Assembly: GCA_036674765.1 (NCBI GenBank)
Contig: JARVKI010000002.1
Coordinates: 1-64,000, forward strand
DNA length: 64,000 bases
Direction of reading: 5' to 3'
Source of the DNA: Seiridium cupressi
Lineage: Eukaryota > Ascomycota > Sordariomycetes > Amphisphaeriales > Sporocadaceae
The position numbers and the translations under genes were made by a program. Below are positions 1 through 11,859 of this stretch, piece by piece. The notes beneath the pieces are model-generated. The model searched no databases. It was not told where the DNA came from and saw only the letters and a program-made list of their open reading frames with translations. Every line of letters starts with the position of its first letter. The first letter of the stretch is position 1.

Positions 1-600
1 AATTATAATTTTATTTTATAATTTTTATTTATATATTTTATTATATTAAATAATAAAATTAATTTAATAACTTTTATTAATTAATATAATATTAATTTAT
101 AATATAAATAAAAAATGTAAAATTTTAATTAATTTAATTATTTATATAAAAATTATTTATTTATAATAACTTTAATTATAAAAATATATTTAATATAAAA
201 AAACCTTATAATAATAATAAAATTAATATTAACGTTATTATTATATTTAAAATAAATAAATAAATATTCTTTTTATTAATTAATAATTTTAAATAATTAA
301 CATTATAAAATATTTTTATTTATTATTATATAAATTTAAAAATCGATTTTTATTAAATAATTAATTATTTTAATATTTATAATTAAAATTATATAATTAA
401 TTATTAAAATAAACTTTTTAATTTAAAAAATATAAAATTTAAAAAAAATTTAAAAAAATTATATATTTAATTTAATTATATTATAATTAATCGTTATAAA
501 ATAATATAAATATATATTAATTTAATATATATTTATATAACGTTTAAGCTAAAATATATATATAAGTACTAGGATATTTAAATAATATCTAGGCTGTTAA
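1..600. repeat. AT-rich block, probably RIP-degraded repeat (left edge)
   Basis: The first roughly 580 bases are almost entirely A and T, with isolated C or G only every few dozen bases, and no usable reading frame. Composition changes abruptly to normal around 590-640. Such blocks in Pezizomycotina are usually transposons mutated by repeat-induced point mutation (C to T, mainly at CpA). No terminal repeat or coding remnant is visible, so the original element cannot be named. The block continues beyond the window. Confidence 0.7.
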
Positions 601-738
601 GGCGATTTTAAGTATGTTTACAGTCAGCTATAATTAACCACTGCAGTTATGGTCGGTCGCGTATTTACCTTCGTTATAAGGATATGTACATTCCGATGTG
701 GATCTCCAGTACATTATAATTTTATTGCTCTCACTAAA

Positions 739-1248
739 TTATGACATGTCGCCGATAAGCTTTACATATTTCTGAATTGGCTGAATACTTTCGCCAACTC
801 TGTTGTACTGCTGATTCGGTGCCGCGGCAATGCCCTCTGCACGCCAAGCTTTGATGAAGAAATAAGATCCACAATAGCTGTAAAAACCCAGTCGTGCCCA
901 ATATTGAAGAGGACCTGGGCTGTTAAGCTGTAATCCACCCAAATGCGGCTCTGTTCTCATTGTATCTGACATCCCGATCGAGGCGCCGTAGGGTGAAGTG
1001 GCTATGGCGGAATATATCCTGGTTGCACTGATAAGACTTCTGAAGGTGCTCCCTAATTGGCCTGGGACGATTCTGCTCAACGCGTTACGACAATGCTCAC
1101 CATACAAAGGTGGTGTCAGATATGCCACGTGCAAGGCAAAATGGGCAGCTTCCCAATAAGAACCTGCATAAATGGCCTCAATAAGGCTGGGATAGTACGT
1201 TGCCACGAAGGCATCTGCAATGTTTCCGCCCGTTTCTGGTGCGTTCAT
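739..1248 (-). CDS. Hypothetical protein, 169 aa
   Basis: This is a single open frame from an ATG at 1248. I do not recognise a family. The product is neither low-complexity nor strongly charged; it is rich in Ala, Tyr, Ser and Gly, with aromatic stretches (for example YWARLGFYSYCGSYFF) but no convincing membrane segment or signal peptide. It lies between the AT-rich left edge and the SesB-NACHT-ankyrin gene. Absence of low-complexity bias argues for a real coding sequence, but it could be a fragment of a larger degraded gene. No introns are needed. Confidence 0.45.
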   Translation of the reverse strand: MNAPETGGNIADAFVATYYPSLIEAIYAGSYWEAAHFALHVAYLTPPLYGEHCRNALSRIVPGQLGSTFRSLISATRIYSAIATSPYGASIGMSDTMRTEPHLGGLQLNSPGPLQYWARLGFYSYCGSYFFIKAWRAEGIAAAPNQQYNRVGESIQPIQKYVKLIGDMS

Positions 1249-1703
1249 GCATGGGAGACGCTATGCGAAGTGCCGCGCTGGACTCAGGCCAAAAGAAATG
1301 GCCTCAGAGCAACGGCCAACGCCGGGTTGCAGCCAGAATGTCCTATTTAGCGGTCTAAATTGTGGCCAATAGAATCAGAAGAGAAATGGCCTCAATACGT
1401 GGAGGCTGCTTTGGTTGATTAAGGCTCCACGTGACAGAAAAGGGGCCTCTAGGCTCGCCCGGAAAGAGACCTAGTGGCAGAAAATCTCACCCCTTCAGAG
1501 ATGAATTCTGCAAATTTCATTAGTCTTTTCGCATGTGCAAAGAGAACTGCTTCCCAACTATAAATTATCGATATTGTTTATAAGTGCTTGAAGACTGTAA
1601 AGATTTAGTATAGTCTAGTGTATTAAGCCTCACAGTATTTCTATAATTACAATTCTGCACTCTGTGCATAGATATTTATATCTCATTTCTAACTAAATGT
1701 AGT
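1249..1703. other. Intergenic, no gene seen
   Basis: There is no convincing coding sequence. The stretch separates the start of the 169-aa minus gene from the 3' end of the NACHT-ankyrin gene. The last 150 bases are moderately AT-rich, which fits a 3' UTR or terminator zone. Confidence 0.5.
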
Positions 1704-4700
1704 TTATAAGGGTCGATTTGGTAGCGGAAAATTATCCAGTTCTTTGCCATCCGAGCGGGCCTCCAGGATGACTCTTTCTTCAGAGCGCATACCACCAAAG
1801 AAATTGTACCTGACATTAAAAGGACTTTGTCTCTGATTGTCCCGTATTCTCACGTCGGCCCCAGCATCCACTAATGCTCGCAATATGTCGGTTATATCAT
1901 CCCGCCGTTCCGCCGCTCGATGCAAGGCCGTCCGTCCAAGCCGGTCAACAGTGTTCACATCTACACCAGCGTCGATAAGGTACAAAACCACATTTCCCGG
2001 AGACGTGCGAGCTGCATGGTGTAAAAGGGTCTGATCCTTTTGATCCCGGAAGCCCACATCAGTTCCATGCTTTATGAGAATGCTACATATCTCCGCTGCT
2101 TCCTCTCGAGGGCTGCGTACAGCCGAGAGTAGCGGTGGCCCCTCATAGTCGTGGTGATTGATATCCGCGCCGTTCTGGGTGAGAAGCCGAACGGCGTCTA
2201 GATTCGCACTCAAGGCAGCGAAGTGCAACGGTGTCGAGCCTGTGTTTGTCGCTTCATTGAGCTGAGCACCTTCTCGGATGAGCCGCGCCATGAGTTGTTT
2301 GCATTCCTCTTTCCATTCGGAAATCGATCTCTTCAGAGCGACGACATGCAATCCGCGCTCACTGTCATTATTAGCAACATCAATATTGGCACCCCTATCA
2401 AGAAGCATTGTTGCAAGGCTGATTCGGTTCCTTTTGAGAGAGATCATCAGAGATGTGTTGCCGTCACGATCCTGGGCATTGACATTTGCGCCAGAAGATA
2501 GTAAATGCGAAACGAGTAGTTTACTCGGCTCCTCAATTTGGGAGACTGCAGCGACTAGTGGGGAACTGAAATATGGGTTGTGGCCTGACTCGTTCGGATC
2601 CGCGCCTCGAGCGAGACATTCGACCACACATGAGACTAAATTGTTAACGCATAAGAAATGCAGTATGTTTCCACGCCCATGTCTCATCTTCCTCCAGAGA
2701 CTAGGCTTGGATTGTAAGTTGTCGAGAAGCTCTACAATATTTGTACCAAGAGAATCTGATCGTTTTGAGAATTCCACGACAGCGTTTTGACAATACCCGT
2801 TGAGATTTCCGAAGCAAGGCCAATCTTCCCCGTACTCCATGATATTGATACAACCTTTGACGAGCTCCTTGTAGCTGATTCCTATTGGTTGCAAAGTAAG
2901 ACTTTCGTCAATCAGGCCAAGTCCAGGCCCGGCCAGGAAATATTCTCTAGCGGTCTCATGAATGAACTGGACTGTTTCTCCGGTATACTCGATCAGCCCT
3001 CGAGATGCATTCTTCAAGAACTTCACCAGACGTTCCTTGGAGGGTGTGTTTTTGGAGTCATACCCCCAAGCATTGAGACCTTCCCAGGTCCAGGGCATCG
3101 AAAAGAGTACCGCGAGAAAGGTATCCTCGATGTCCATACTACGTGCGAGCAACAACCACTGAACAAGACGCGTTGAAAGTTGGCGTTCTTCCAATGTCAG
3201 GCTGTTGCACAGCTCGCTGTATAGATCTTCCATATGCTGTGGTACCCTCTTCAGCCTCTCCGTGAGAATGTTGATCGGCTGGCCGGTATCTATATCCCTT
3301 AGTAATAAGTCGGATACTAAAACCGCCCACAGAAACACTCCATTAGATTTCTTCATGAGGTTGATTTCTAAATCCCGAAGAAGGTTTCGTTCGCTCTCAG
3401 AAACGAAGCTAAACCTGTCGCGTATGTAGAGGGCAATATCTTCTTGGTTCGCACCTTCCATCATGATTTCAGGACAGTGCGCGATGCTGATAGTCGGGTA
3501 GTGCCGGCTAGAGAGACAGATGTTCAATTCGAGAACATTATCCGTAGCTGTGTTGCAGATTTCTCCGAAGAGGAATACAACTTCTCGGACTGTACGCTCA
3601 TCGCACTCGTCTACGGCATCCACGAGTATGATGGTACGCTGTGGTTTGTGTTTCTTGAAAGCTTGCTTGAGAAAGCTCTCGAGCTCAAAGCGAGTCCAGG
3701 TAACCTCCTCGCCTGAAATATTGGCCTTTTGTCGGTCGAGATATAACTTTAGAAACTCTGCTAACACTGCCCGGTCTTGGTGGCATATCTGATACAGCAA
3801 TGATCGAAAGAGGCCGAGCGGCGTCCGTTCCAAGACGCTGCCACGGGCATTGAAGAAGAAGCCAGCAACCGTGGCAAGCGAAAGTTCTGTCTGCTGTATT
3901 CGGACAAATGCATCCTTCATAAGTGTCGACTTTCCAGAGCCAGGCTTGCCTTTCAACCATAGAAGGCCATGATCGTCTTTGATATTGTCCCGCGAGTACC
4001 AAGTTCGGTATCTCTCAGAGTTTTGAAACCAGATGCAGGTATTGGTCAACGCGTCTCGAATGTTCCGGTGACGTTGGATCATAGTAGGGAAATACAGGGT
4101 GCTTAGGCAGGCTACGCGTATATGTCAGTGTTGATAGCTATGGGTGAGGCTGCCGGGATACCTGCTTTTCTCTGTAGCTGTGAAATCCACTGGTGTCGCT
4201 AAACAGAATCAGCGGTGCTAAGTGTTAAACTGAAGAGTCAGAACTAACCTTTCAAGGACTTCACAATTCTTTTCAGTTCCCCACCGACTCTGATATAATT
4301 AAGGTCTTGAGCTCCCCAGTAACGTGCCATATCTTTGTGGTTGGCCTGGATTGTCTCAGCTCGCTCTCTCGGATCGTCTAATGACGAAGATACATCTGGT
4401 ACGATCTAAAGTAAATGATGTGTAAGCACATACGACTGACTCTCCCTATGCATATCTGATGTACCTTGTCGTTGAGGACGCTCATATTTACGCCAGTCAT
4501 TGGCCGGCTCTCTTGGAAGGTTTTCACCTGAAAGCCGTATTGTCTCCATTGCTGGAGAAATGACTCTCTGGAGAGCTCTAGCTCTGGTGAGTCTATACCC
4601 AGGGCCCGGATAATGGTGGAATTGCTGTCCACACGAAGTACGGCTGCTGCAATTTTTCTCGCCAACTCCCCGACCTTTGCAAACTCTGCACTTCCGCGAT

Positions 4701-5369
4701 GCGGTGTTCCCAGGAAGACGATCGCCTTGGTAGACATTACAATGTCCTGGAGTGCAGGGTCTTCGGCATAGTGTGACCTGCGAAGGACTTCTTTCACCAA
4801 TAAACCTCCTAGGGAATGCGCGACAAAGATAATGGGCCTTCCTGGTGATCTATGCCTATCTAGTGAGTAAAGCAAATCTTTGGCATGACCGAAAAGATTG
4901 GATTTGTTGGCGGCCGCATAGCCCTTGGTGACAACAGAGTCATAGCCCCAAACCTGAATCCGGGCATCAAGACAATCACTTGGTAGAAGATCGTGGGGCC
5001 AATAGACTCCTTCGCTCTCTGAGACCTCGTCAAGTGTGACCGATGGTGAGACACTTCTGTTGACCCGAAGAGTAGTGGCCAGAGTACCCTTAAGGCTCCA
5101 GCGAGTGCTCTCCTTGGATTTCTCTGTCCTTAGAGATGCTTGTTTTGGCGCTAGAGCTGACGCAGCTGGGTCTTTTGTGCCTTCGAAGCTCCATGTGCGC
5201 TATGGGTGACCCTGCAATCCGTGGACAAGAACAATGCTTTGTCACGGTCAGCCGCAACGAAAGTCGAGCCGGAACTGTGGCCCTTGGACACTTACTCGGC
5301 AACTGGTGTGGATTCTGCGGGCTCGTAGAGCACCGTGAAACCTATATCGCGCACTACGACGGTACCCAT
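1704..5369 (-). pseudogene. SesB-like hydrolase / NACHT / ankyrin-repeat NLR, with in-frame stop
   Basis: This is a fungal NOD-like receptor. The suggested start is the ATG at 5369. Exon 1 is 5369-5296, then a 59-nt GTAAGT intron, and exon 2 begins at 5236 with DIVLVHGLQGHP, the oxyanion-side motif of SesB/DUF676-type alpha/beta hydrolases. A TAG at 5200-5202 directly follows this motif, yet the same frame stays open for more than 240 codons through IQVWGYDS, the nucleophile elbow HSLGG and FLGTPHRG. A 59-nt intron (4464-4406) leads to an exon with the usual linker (ANHKDMARYWG). One or two further small introns between 4249 and about 4110 join the NACHT exon; that splice is not resolved. The NACHT part has a P-loop (GKPGSGKST) and Walker B (TIILVDAVDE). 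Ankyrin repeats fill the last roughly 300 residues. Without readthrough or revision, the hydrolase would lose its N-terminus. Confidence 0.82.
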
Positions 5370-5768
5370 GTCTCTCGATCTTGGAAGTCTCCGCGGTGCA
5401 TGTTGAGTTGGGGGAAAGTGAGATGCTGCGCGCCTCCGCAGTTCAGCCTCATCGACGCAGCGAATCAAATGCCTGTCACGGTTCATCGGAGTTTCCGCGC
5501 CGAAGAAGTTGACTTAGCTGTTTTCGACGATCCTTCATATCACATTAGTTAATACTTCGCATGCATGTGCCCACTGAGGCTGCCGGATAGTAAATGACTG
5601 GTACAGCGTGAATATAAGTGAAGCAAGAATATTATCAACGAAATGTTTTGCATAAACCACTGCGATGAATGAATTGATTGACTGGCTAGTCGATGGCTTA
5701 CTAATCATTGCGTACGGCTCAAGAGTTGTCGGTTCATACCCATATCGAGAACTAACTTCAAAATCAGA
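5370..5768. other. Intergenic between NLR start and HET remnant
   Basis: This is presumably the 5' flank of the NLR and the 3' flank of the HET remnant, both on the minus strand. No gene is supported here. Confidence 0.45.
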
Positions 5769-6490
5769 CTATAGTAATATCTTCCAGGCTTTCTGTCCGC
5801 TCAATATGTGACGCGCAAGCAAGCTTCCTACTCCCACCCGCTTGTACTTTTCCGAATCCCCGGACGAGGGCATTGCCACTAAGACGTAGTAGAGCCGTTC
5901 AGCTTCAGTCGCACTGTTGCCCACCCCTTCCCCACCAACAACGCATCTCAGCGCAGTCTCGTCAATTAGCTCGTCTTCATTGTCGCGTACAACCCTAGTG
6001 CGCAAATCGATCCCAGATGCCGTCAGCCCCACCGTGAGTACCTTCAGCTTTGCTACACCGTCGGTGGCGGCGGGGTGCTGGGAACTCCTGCGGGCGGTAA
6101 ACTTGATGTTTTCGCACCAATTCGTCTCCCAAAATGGAATATGAAGATACTCAATCGCTCCTATGTACGACATCCAAGACCAGGAGGGAACGTGGCGGTC
6201 TGGTGGATATTGGATCCTTATGAGCTGATTATTTCTCTCTCGCTGCCAGAGCAGAGTTCTTTTGAAATATTCCCCAACAATGCCGTTGTGCGCACTGGTT
6301 TGAAAGGTCCGACCGAGACATTTTTCAAGACCAAGCAGAGCAACAAAGCGATCAGTCAAGTTAGTAAAAGCCAGTTTGGAGTACATCTAATAGAGGCGGT
6401 GCAGTAACAGGATGCGTCCACCTTTGAAGTAGGACAATGCAGATTTCGGGAAATCAGAGTCCCCCATGAACGCTGAAATAGCACTATATA
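5769..6490 (-). pseudogene. HET-protein C-terminal remnant
   Basis: The frame from 6386 to 5769 encodes the region that normally follows the HET domain in heterokaryon-incompatibility proteins: a segment like LTNLTDRFVALLGLEK, then LLWQR, then the characteristic PSWSWMSYIGAIEY. The HET domain itself is absent. Immediately upstream of the first ATG is an in-frame TAG (6387-6389), and beyond it the same frame stays open for about 45 codons and still reads like the family (DSDFPKS ... HRLY), so the stop is internal rather than a true 5' boundary. An AT-rich block begins about 200 bases further upstream and may have replaced the 5' half. I see this as a truncated, decaying HET gene; a short expressed protein of 205 aa is possible. 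Confidence 0.68.
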
Positions 6491-6689
6491 GCGAACGTTG
6501 TCATCAGTATTCTAGGTCATAGAAGCGTTCTTCGTTTAGACTCGGGCTTACTTTCGTAGGGTCCCTAGTGTCTCGCAACAAACCCCTCGCCTACAATCCC
6601 AATACACTTGGGTGGAGGTAAAGTGAATGGTCCTCTGGGATAGGGCTCTCTCTTAGAAGACCCAGCCACGGGTATTAAGAATACTTTAC

Positions 6690-7270
6690 TTTACATTTTT
6701 TTTTAAAGATTATCGATCGTATTATAAAGATATATAAGTTACGTAAACTTTTAACTGTTTATTTATTTTAAAAGTTTTATTAATAGAAATTTAAAATAAA
6801 TATATAATAATAATATAATATATTAAATTAAAATTAAAAAATAAATAATATAAAATTTTATAATTTTAAAATATAATTTAAATATAATTTTTAAATTATT
6901 TTATTAATATTTATATTAAAAAAGAATTAATATTTATAAATATTATATAAAAATCGTTAAATTTTTAAAATTATTAATTATTTATTTATAAAAAGTTTTA
7001 ATTAAATTAATAATTAAAAGTTATTTTTAACTTTTTAAATTTTAATTTTAATTAATTATAATAATTTAATTTTATTATTATATTTTTTTTATTTTACTTT
7101 TTAATTATAATTATTATAAAATATTATAAATTATATTTTATTTAAAATTAAAATTAAATATATAAATAATATTTTAATTAAAAAATAAATAAATAAATAA
7201 TTTTAATAACTTTTTAATAATCTTTTATAAAAATAAACTTATATAATTTAAAACCGCGTCGCTTTATTAA
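6690..7270. repeat. AT-rich block, probably RIP-degraded repeat
   Basis: About 580 bases are composed almost only of A and T, with sharp edges. At the right edge sequence with runs of C and G resumes (7290-7340). This is the same character as bases 1-600. No terminal inverted repeats or target duplication could be recognised by eye; the hexamer CACGGG occurs near both edges in opposite orientation, but that is weak. The block interrupts the space between the HET remnant and the ankyrin-CorA gene. Confidence 0.7.
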
Positions 7271-8050
7271 ACCTTTTTATTAACTAACGTATAAACTACC
7301 CCCTTTTACGGGGTAGCCCGTGACAGGGGGGGGAACCCTTAAAACCACCCTGGAGTAGGGTTAAAATCCACGACTTGTGCACTACTTGGAAGCTGCAGAG
7401 ATCGATGCTTATGACTTCATTCTCCTGGAAGGTCCCAATGGCTTATGATCGGTTAACCCTTTGCCACTGGTGGCTTGGCTGATTGATCTTCCCCCAACTT
7501 GGGCCTGGCAGTGTCCGCCACTCTGCAGCTGACTAACGGTAGGCTGAAGTATAACCGCCAACTGCGTCAAGTCGCGCGACCGTGATTTATCATGTATGGG
7601 CCGTAGAACCCATGGTTCTAGAGGTAACAATATGTGAGGTATACGAGACGTAGCCAGCTCACGATGTACTAACACTGGTTCCCTCGCTCAAGTCTTCAAG
7701 GGACGATTAATGACACATTCGACTTCGCAAGGCTCAAATTGTGGCATGAGTGTCCAGGACTACTTTTAACCTTCGCCCCGGACCCGACGATCGACGTTCG
7801 CAGTCACTACCATGGAGATCATTGTCACTAACCTTATTACCATGCACTAACATTCCTACTATTGGCGCGCCCGCAGGCGCCTCAGCCATCTTGGCCTAGC
7901 GTAGAACGAGCAACGCAGAATGAAATCAAGAAATTCTTTTGCCGGCAGAGGCCTGAGGCAGTCTGGGACCGATAAACATCATCATCATCAACCATTACCT
8001 GACCGCTGCTGTTCACCACGCTGGCAAAGATTGATTATTAAAGTGCCTCA
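7271..8050. other. Intergenic / upstream of ankyrin-CorA gene
   Basis: No supported gene lies here. The stretch contains the GC-rich edge of the AT block and the probable promoter and 5' UTR of the ankyrin-CorA gene. The short frame at 7409-7675 on the minus strand has no family resemblance. Confidence 0.4.
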
Positions 8051-11000
8051 ATGCTGGCCACGGTTAACACGACTAAAATGCCTACGCGATCGGGCGATGG
8101 AACTCAGTCGCCCACCGGCCCTGAATCTGTCCTCCAGGCGATCAAGGAAGGCGAGGAAGATGAAGTTGAACGTCTTATGGAGGACGCTGCCAAGAATGGC
8201 CGTGAACTCGAGTTTACCAGGTGGGCTGAGTACGACGGCAACTGGGACACTGGCGAGCATACCCTTCTCCATTGGGCATGCGACGTGGGTGCGTTGGAAT
8301 GTCACAATAAAAAGCCTTCTTTGAGGATTGTCCAAAAGTTGGTGTCCAAAGGCTTCAGCCCGAACGCTCGGGGACAGGGGGGCGCCGTGCCGCTGCAGCT
8401 CATCTCAAAGAGCAACGACGACGAGGCCGGAAGAATTATAGAATATTTACTGGAACGCAATGATATCAGACCCAACGCCGTCAATGAGTACGGATACACA
8501 GCTCTGCACGAGGCAGCCGCCTGGGGCTCTCCAATCGCCGTCAAATCATTGATCGATGGGGGTGCCAACCTCAATCTACTCACCGTCTGGGGAGAAAGTC
8601 CATTAGGCCTTGCTCATAAAAGGAAACGGCAGTCGACCAGTGAAGAGGCCAAGGATCGATACCAAGAAGTGATTAATACTCTAGAGCAGCGGAAGCGGTC
8701 TATGCGTGACGAGATTGACAAGCTCTGTTCCAGATACAAAGGTTTCTTCTACTGGGGAAATCGGCATTCAGCACCTAAGCCGCCAATGCAAATGACTGTT
8801 AAAGACATGCTCGACCATAAGGAACTGAGCAATCGTCATAGAAATGGCATGGAGCATCACACGCGATGGTTCCATCTGCCTGCGAATAATGTACGTTGCC
8901 CAAGGTCAGCGTCGGTACAGGAATGCTAATCATTGACACAGAGGGGGTGGATAGAGGTAAAGACTACCATATGCCTAGAGAGGTGCACCTTTGCACTGAA
9001 GACTTGCTGACTATATCTTCTGCAGGCTATGGTAAGCGCGATTCTGAATATCGATGACCCTGGACCGGACAGGAAATCGTATCGAAAATCGGTTGAAACC
9101 GAGGTCCACCGGATTATGGAGGATTGTAACACATACACGAGGTCTCGACATCCCGCACGTTCATTTAGAGCTATATTCACCGGGCCTGACGGCACCGAGG
9201 AGGAGCGATATATAGACAGATACGATTACGCCAGCTCGTCGGCGCTAGATAATGGGCGTGTCGTAGTGTCACTCTTGTCGGTCAGTTGTCTTCTCGCGCT
9301 ATATGGTGACTGGTGGTGGAGCTGAAAACTAACATCTTGTATCCGTGAACAAGGTCCCCATGATTGAGAGTGATATTTACGTTGGAGAGAAGGACGGTGA
9401 TGGAGAGCAAAGCCAATTATCAAAGAGTATACGCGAGAGGAGAGAGGACCTCAATAACCTTTGCAATCTGTATCCCGGCAATGTCTTCCCCAGGCAGAGT
9501 CTCGATGGCTTCTACTACGAAGGGCTGGATCACAGTGCAATCAAAGGTCGAGACTTGTCACAAGTATATTCGAAACAAGGTGGCGATACACCGAAACGGA
9601 TTCTTTACGTCGGTCAGCTCTGGGCTCTCTGGATTGGTCACCGTACGGATAGCTTCAACCCCAAATTCCCCGCCTTGACTCGGACTAAGACCGTATGGTT
9701 GTAGGAACACTGATCACCGCCTCCCAAGGCGACTGGAGCGGTGCTGATATTCAATCACCAGCAAGGCGGTATGCTCGCAAGTCCCGGCCTAAAACAGGAA
9801 CCCCGATTGATATATTCTACGAGCTCCAAGAGCTTTGCGTGGATCTCGTCAACCACCGCGTTGCTTGTGATTTGCACAGCGTCGATGACCGCACGATTTC
9901 CGTGCATAGAGCGTTCTCCCACGCGATTACCCAAGTCGTTAGTACACCCACCGCATAGTAACCCTGTTGTCCCCCATAGGTAGGCAGAGGCTTATCGGAG
10001 CAATACAGTCCAATGATATTAAAGACCGGTATGAGCGGTACATGCTGCACGCCCGCAAGCAGGAACTAAAGGCGATGACCCGCAAGGCGCAGATGATGTG
10101 CGACCAAGCGCGCCTCGGCGGCAATACCATAGAGGAGGTAGTGGACAACCATTTCGAAAGTAAAGGCTCCGACGAAGTCTTTGTTACCATATGCCACGAA
10201 TCCGAGAGACAAAATCAAGCCGTCGCTGATACGATCCGGAGCCTAGTTATGTATAAGCCGCCGGAGGATAGCGGGCGTCAAGCTCTCGAGGTGAGAGACG
10301 ACATCGGCACGGAGTCTGAGAAGCTGTCCCAGATCATGGATGTCATTGATGAGCTAAACATAATCAATACTGTCCTGGAGGAGCAGTACGAAGGGGCAAG
10401 ATGGAGCATGAGTCACAAAGATGTACGTGATTTCATCCGCGATGTGCGGCCAGCCTTTACTGGTCTACTACGAGAATCCGAAAGAGTTCGCATGTCGGTA
10501 GGGGCGGCCCCAAATACCCTCAGAGCAATACGGAGTCACTAATAGAAACCACACTATAGGTCATTGAACTCCTCGGACTCCGTGAGCAGGAGATTGCCAT
10601 TAGAAATGCTGTTGAAACCACACTGAGTGCCGAGGAGCAAGCTTCGACAAAGATCGCTGCCACTGTCTTCACGGTCGTGAGCTTCGTCTATGTAAACCCC
10701 TACCCCACCCTCCCAAAATTGAAAATGCTTCGGTACGCTTGCTGACTACAACAACCTTCAGACACCATTCAGCTTCGGCTTCTCTATCTTGGGCTCTGGC
10801 ATTGGCGGAATGTCACCCGAGTACTCGATCGGAACAGCCATATTAGCCATGGGTAAGGAGGTTCCACATCCGAGACTGAAACCATAACCGCACGCGCGAG
10901 GCTCATCATATTTTTAGCTTTAACCTTGATTGCTACAGTAGCACTTCTCATGTTCCTCATCCCCATCTTGACTGTCATCAAGAAACCTTGGAGTCAGTGG

Positions 11001-11237
11001 ATTTATTTCGTCACCAACGCGACTAAGAATTTCACTCGTGGGGATGGGACATCAGATGGAAGACCAACCACCCAGTCATTGGCGCTTCATCAATGGTCTG
11101 GAAACGGGATGCACAGCATTAACCGGGGTGTTGCTGTCAGTAAACAGAGCTCTCCGGAGACGAGCACGAGCAGTCCAATTCTATGGAGGCGCCTCACATC
11201 TCGGAAGGCATTGCGCCGGGGCGACCCGGAAGGATAG
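8051..11237 (+). CDS. Ankyrin-repeat protein with C-terminal CorA-like membrane domain
   Basis: I reconstruct nine exons in one frame (898 aa): 8051-8890, 8942-8956, 9026-9280, 9354-9642, 9690-9934, 9988-10497, 10560-10691, 10762-10852 and 10918-11237. The second exon is only 15 nt and restores the family motif LPANN-RGWIEAM. Ankyrin repeats occupy about residues 25-205 (for example TLLHWACDVGAL, GYTALHEAAAWGS). The middle region (about 300-730) resembles the long soluble part of fungal ankyrin-CorA proteins (ILYVGQLWALWIG). The last 150 residues carry two predicted membrane helices separated by a Gly/Ser-rich loop, as in CorA-type Mg2+ channels. The loop reads GIGGMSPE, and the GMN signature is not present, so ion transport is uncertain. 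The first ATG is at 8051. The location suggests a role in the allorecognition/immune cluster, which is inference. Confidence 0.75.
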
Positions 11238-11859
11238 TGAGACACGACAATGTGGGTTGATCATCTGAGGTTCTATTCTCGGGTCGTGCTGATAACCTTC
11301 ACTTCATGTAGTATGGACCCCTAAAGCAATAACGTAGGGGAACACGAATGGTAATAGACTCCAGCGAGGTCGGTGGTAATGGTCATGTGCACGCTCGAGG
11401 GTTCAGATAAATAAAGAACGACTGGAACTAGAATTGAACCGAATCCTTTTCGGGTTTTAATCGTCTTTCTCTGTTTACTATTTTTCCTCTTGTCAAGTTA
11501 AGAGACGGTCTGATTAGTGCAACTATGGGTCACAAGGCACATAAGACTCAGGTGAAAAGAGACAACAGTAAGCTACACTACGGAATAACTTATGCAAGCT
11601 ACAGAGTGTGCCCATTGGTGTTACCAAGCGAATAGAAGTCGCCATATAGCAGCCAACAGTACAACCTTCATCGCTGAAGTAGTCCCACTGCTAGTCGAGT
11701 CGTAAGGATTCTATTACTTGATATATTACTATAGCATACCTGTTGAAGATGGCGCTTGAGTGTTCTCCTTTGCCTAAGGAATATACGCGTCTGGCGATGA
11801 TTCCTAATCTAGGTTTGGCCCTTGTACTGCTACCTTGAAGAGTCTTTCAAAGGTAGAAA
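11238..11859. other. Intergenic, no gene seen
   Basis: This is downstream sequence of the ankyrin-CorA gene and upstream of the permease remnant. It has no open frame with family resemblance and no AT collapse. Confidence 0.4.

Noticed and set aside
7290..7340. Telomere or rDNA edge suggested by C and G runs
   Set aside because: No TTAGGG repeats and no rRNA sequence.
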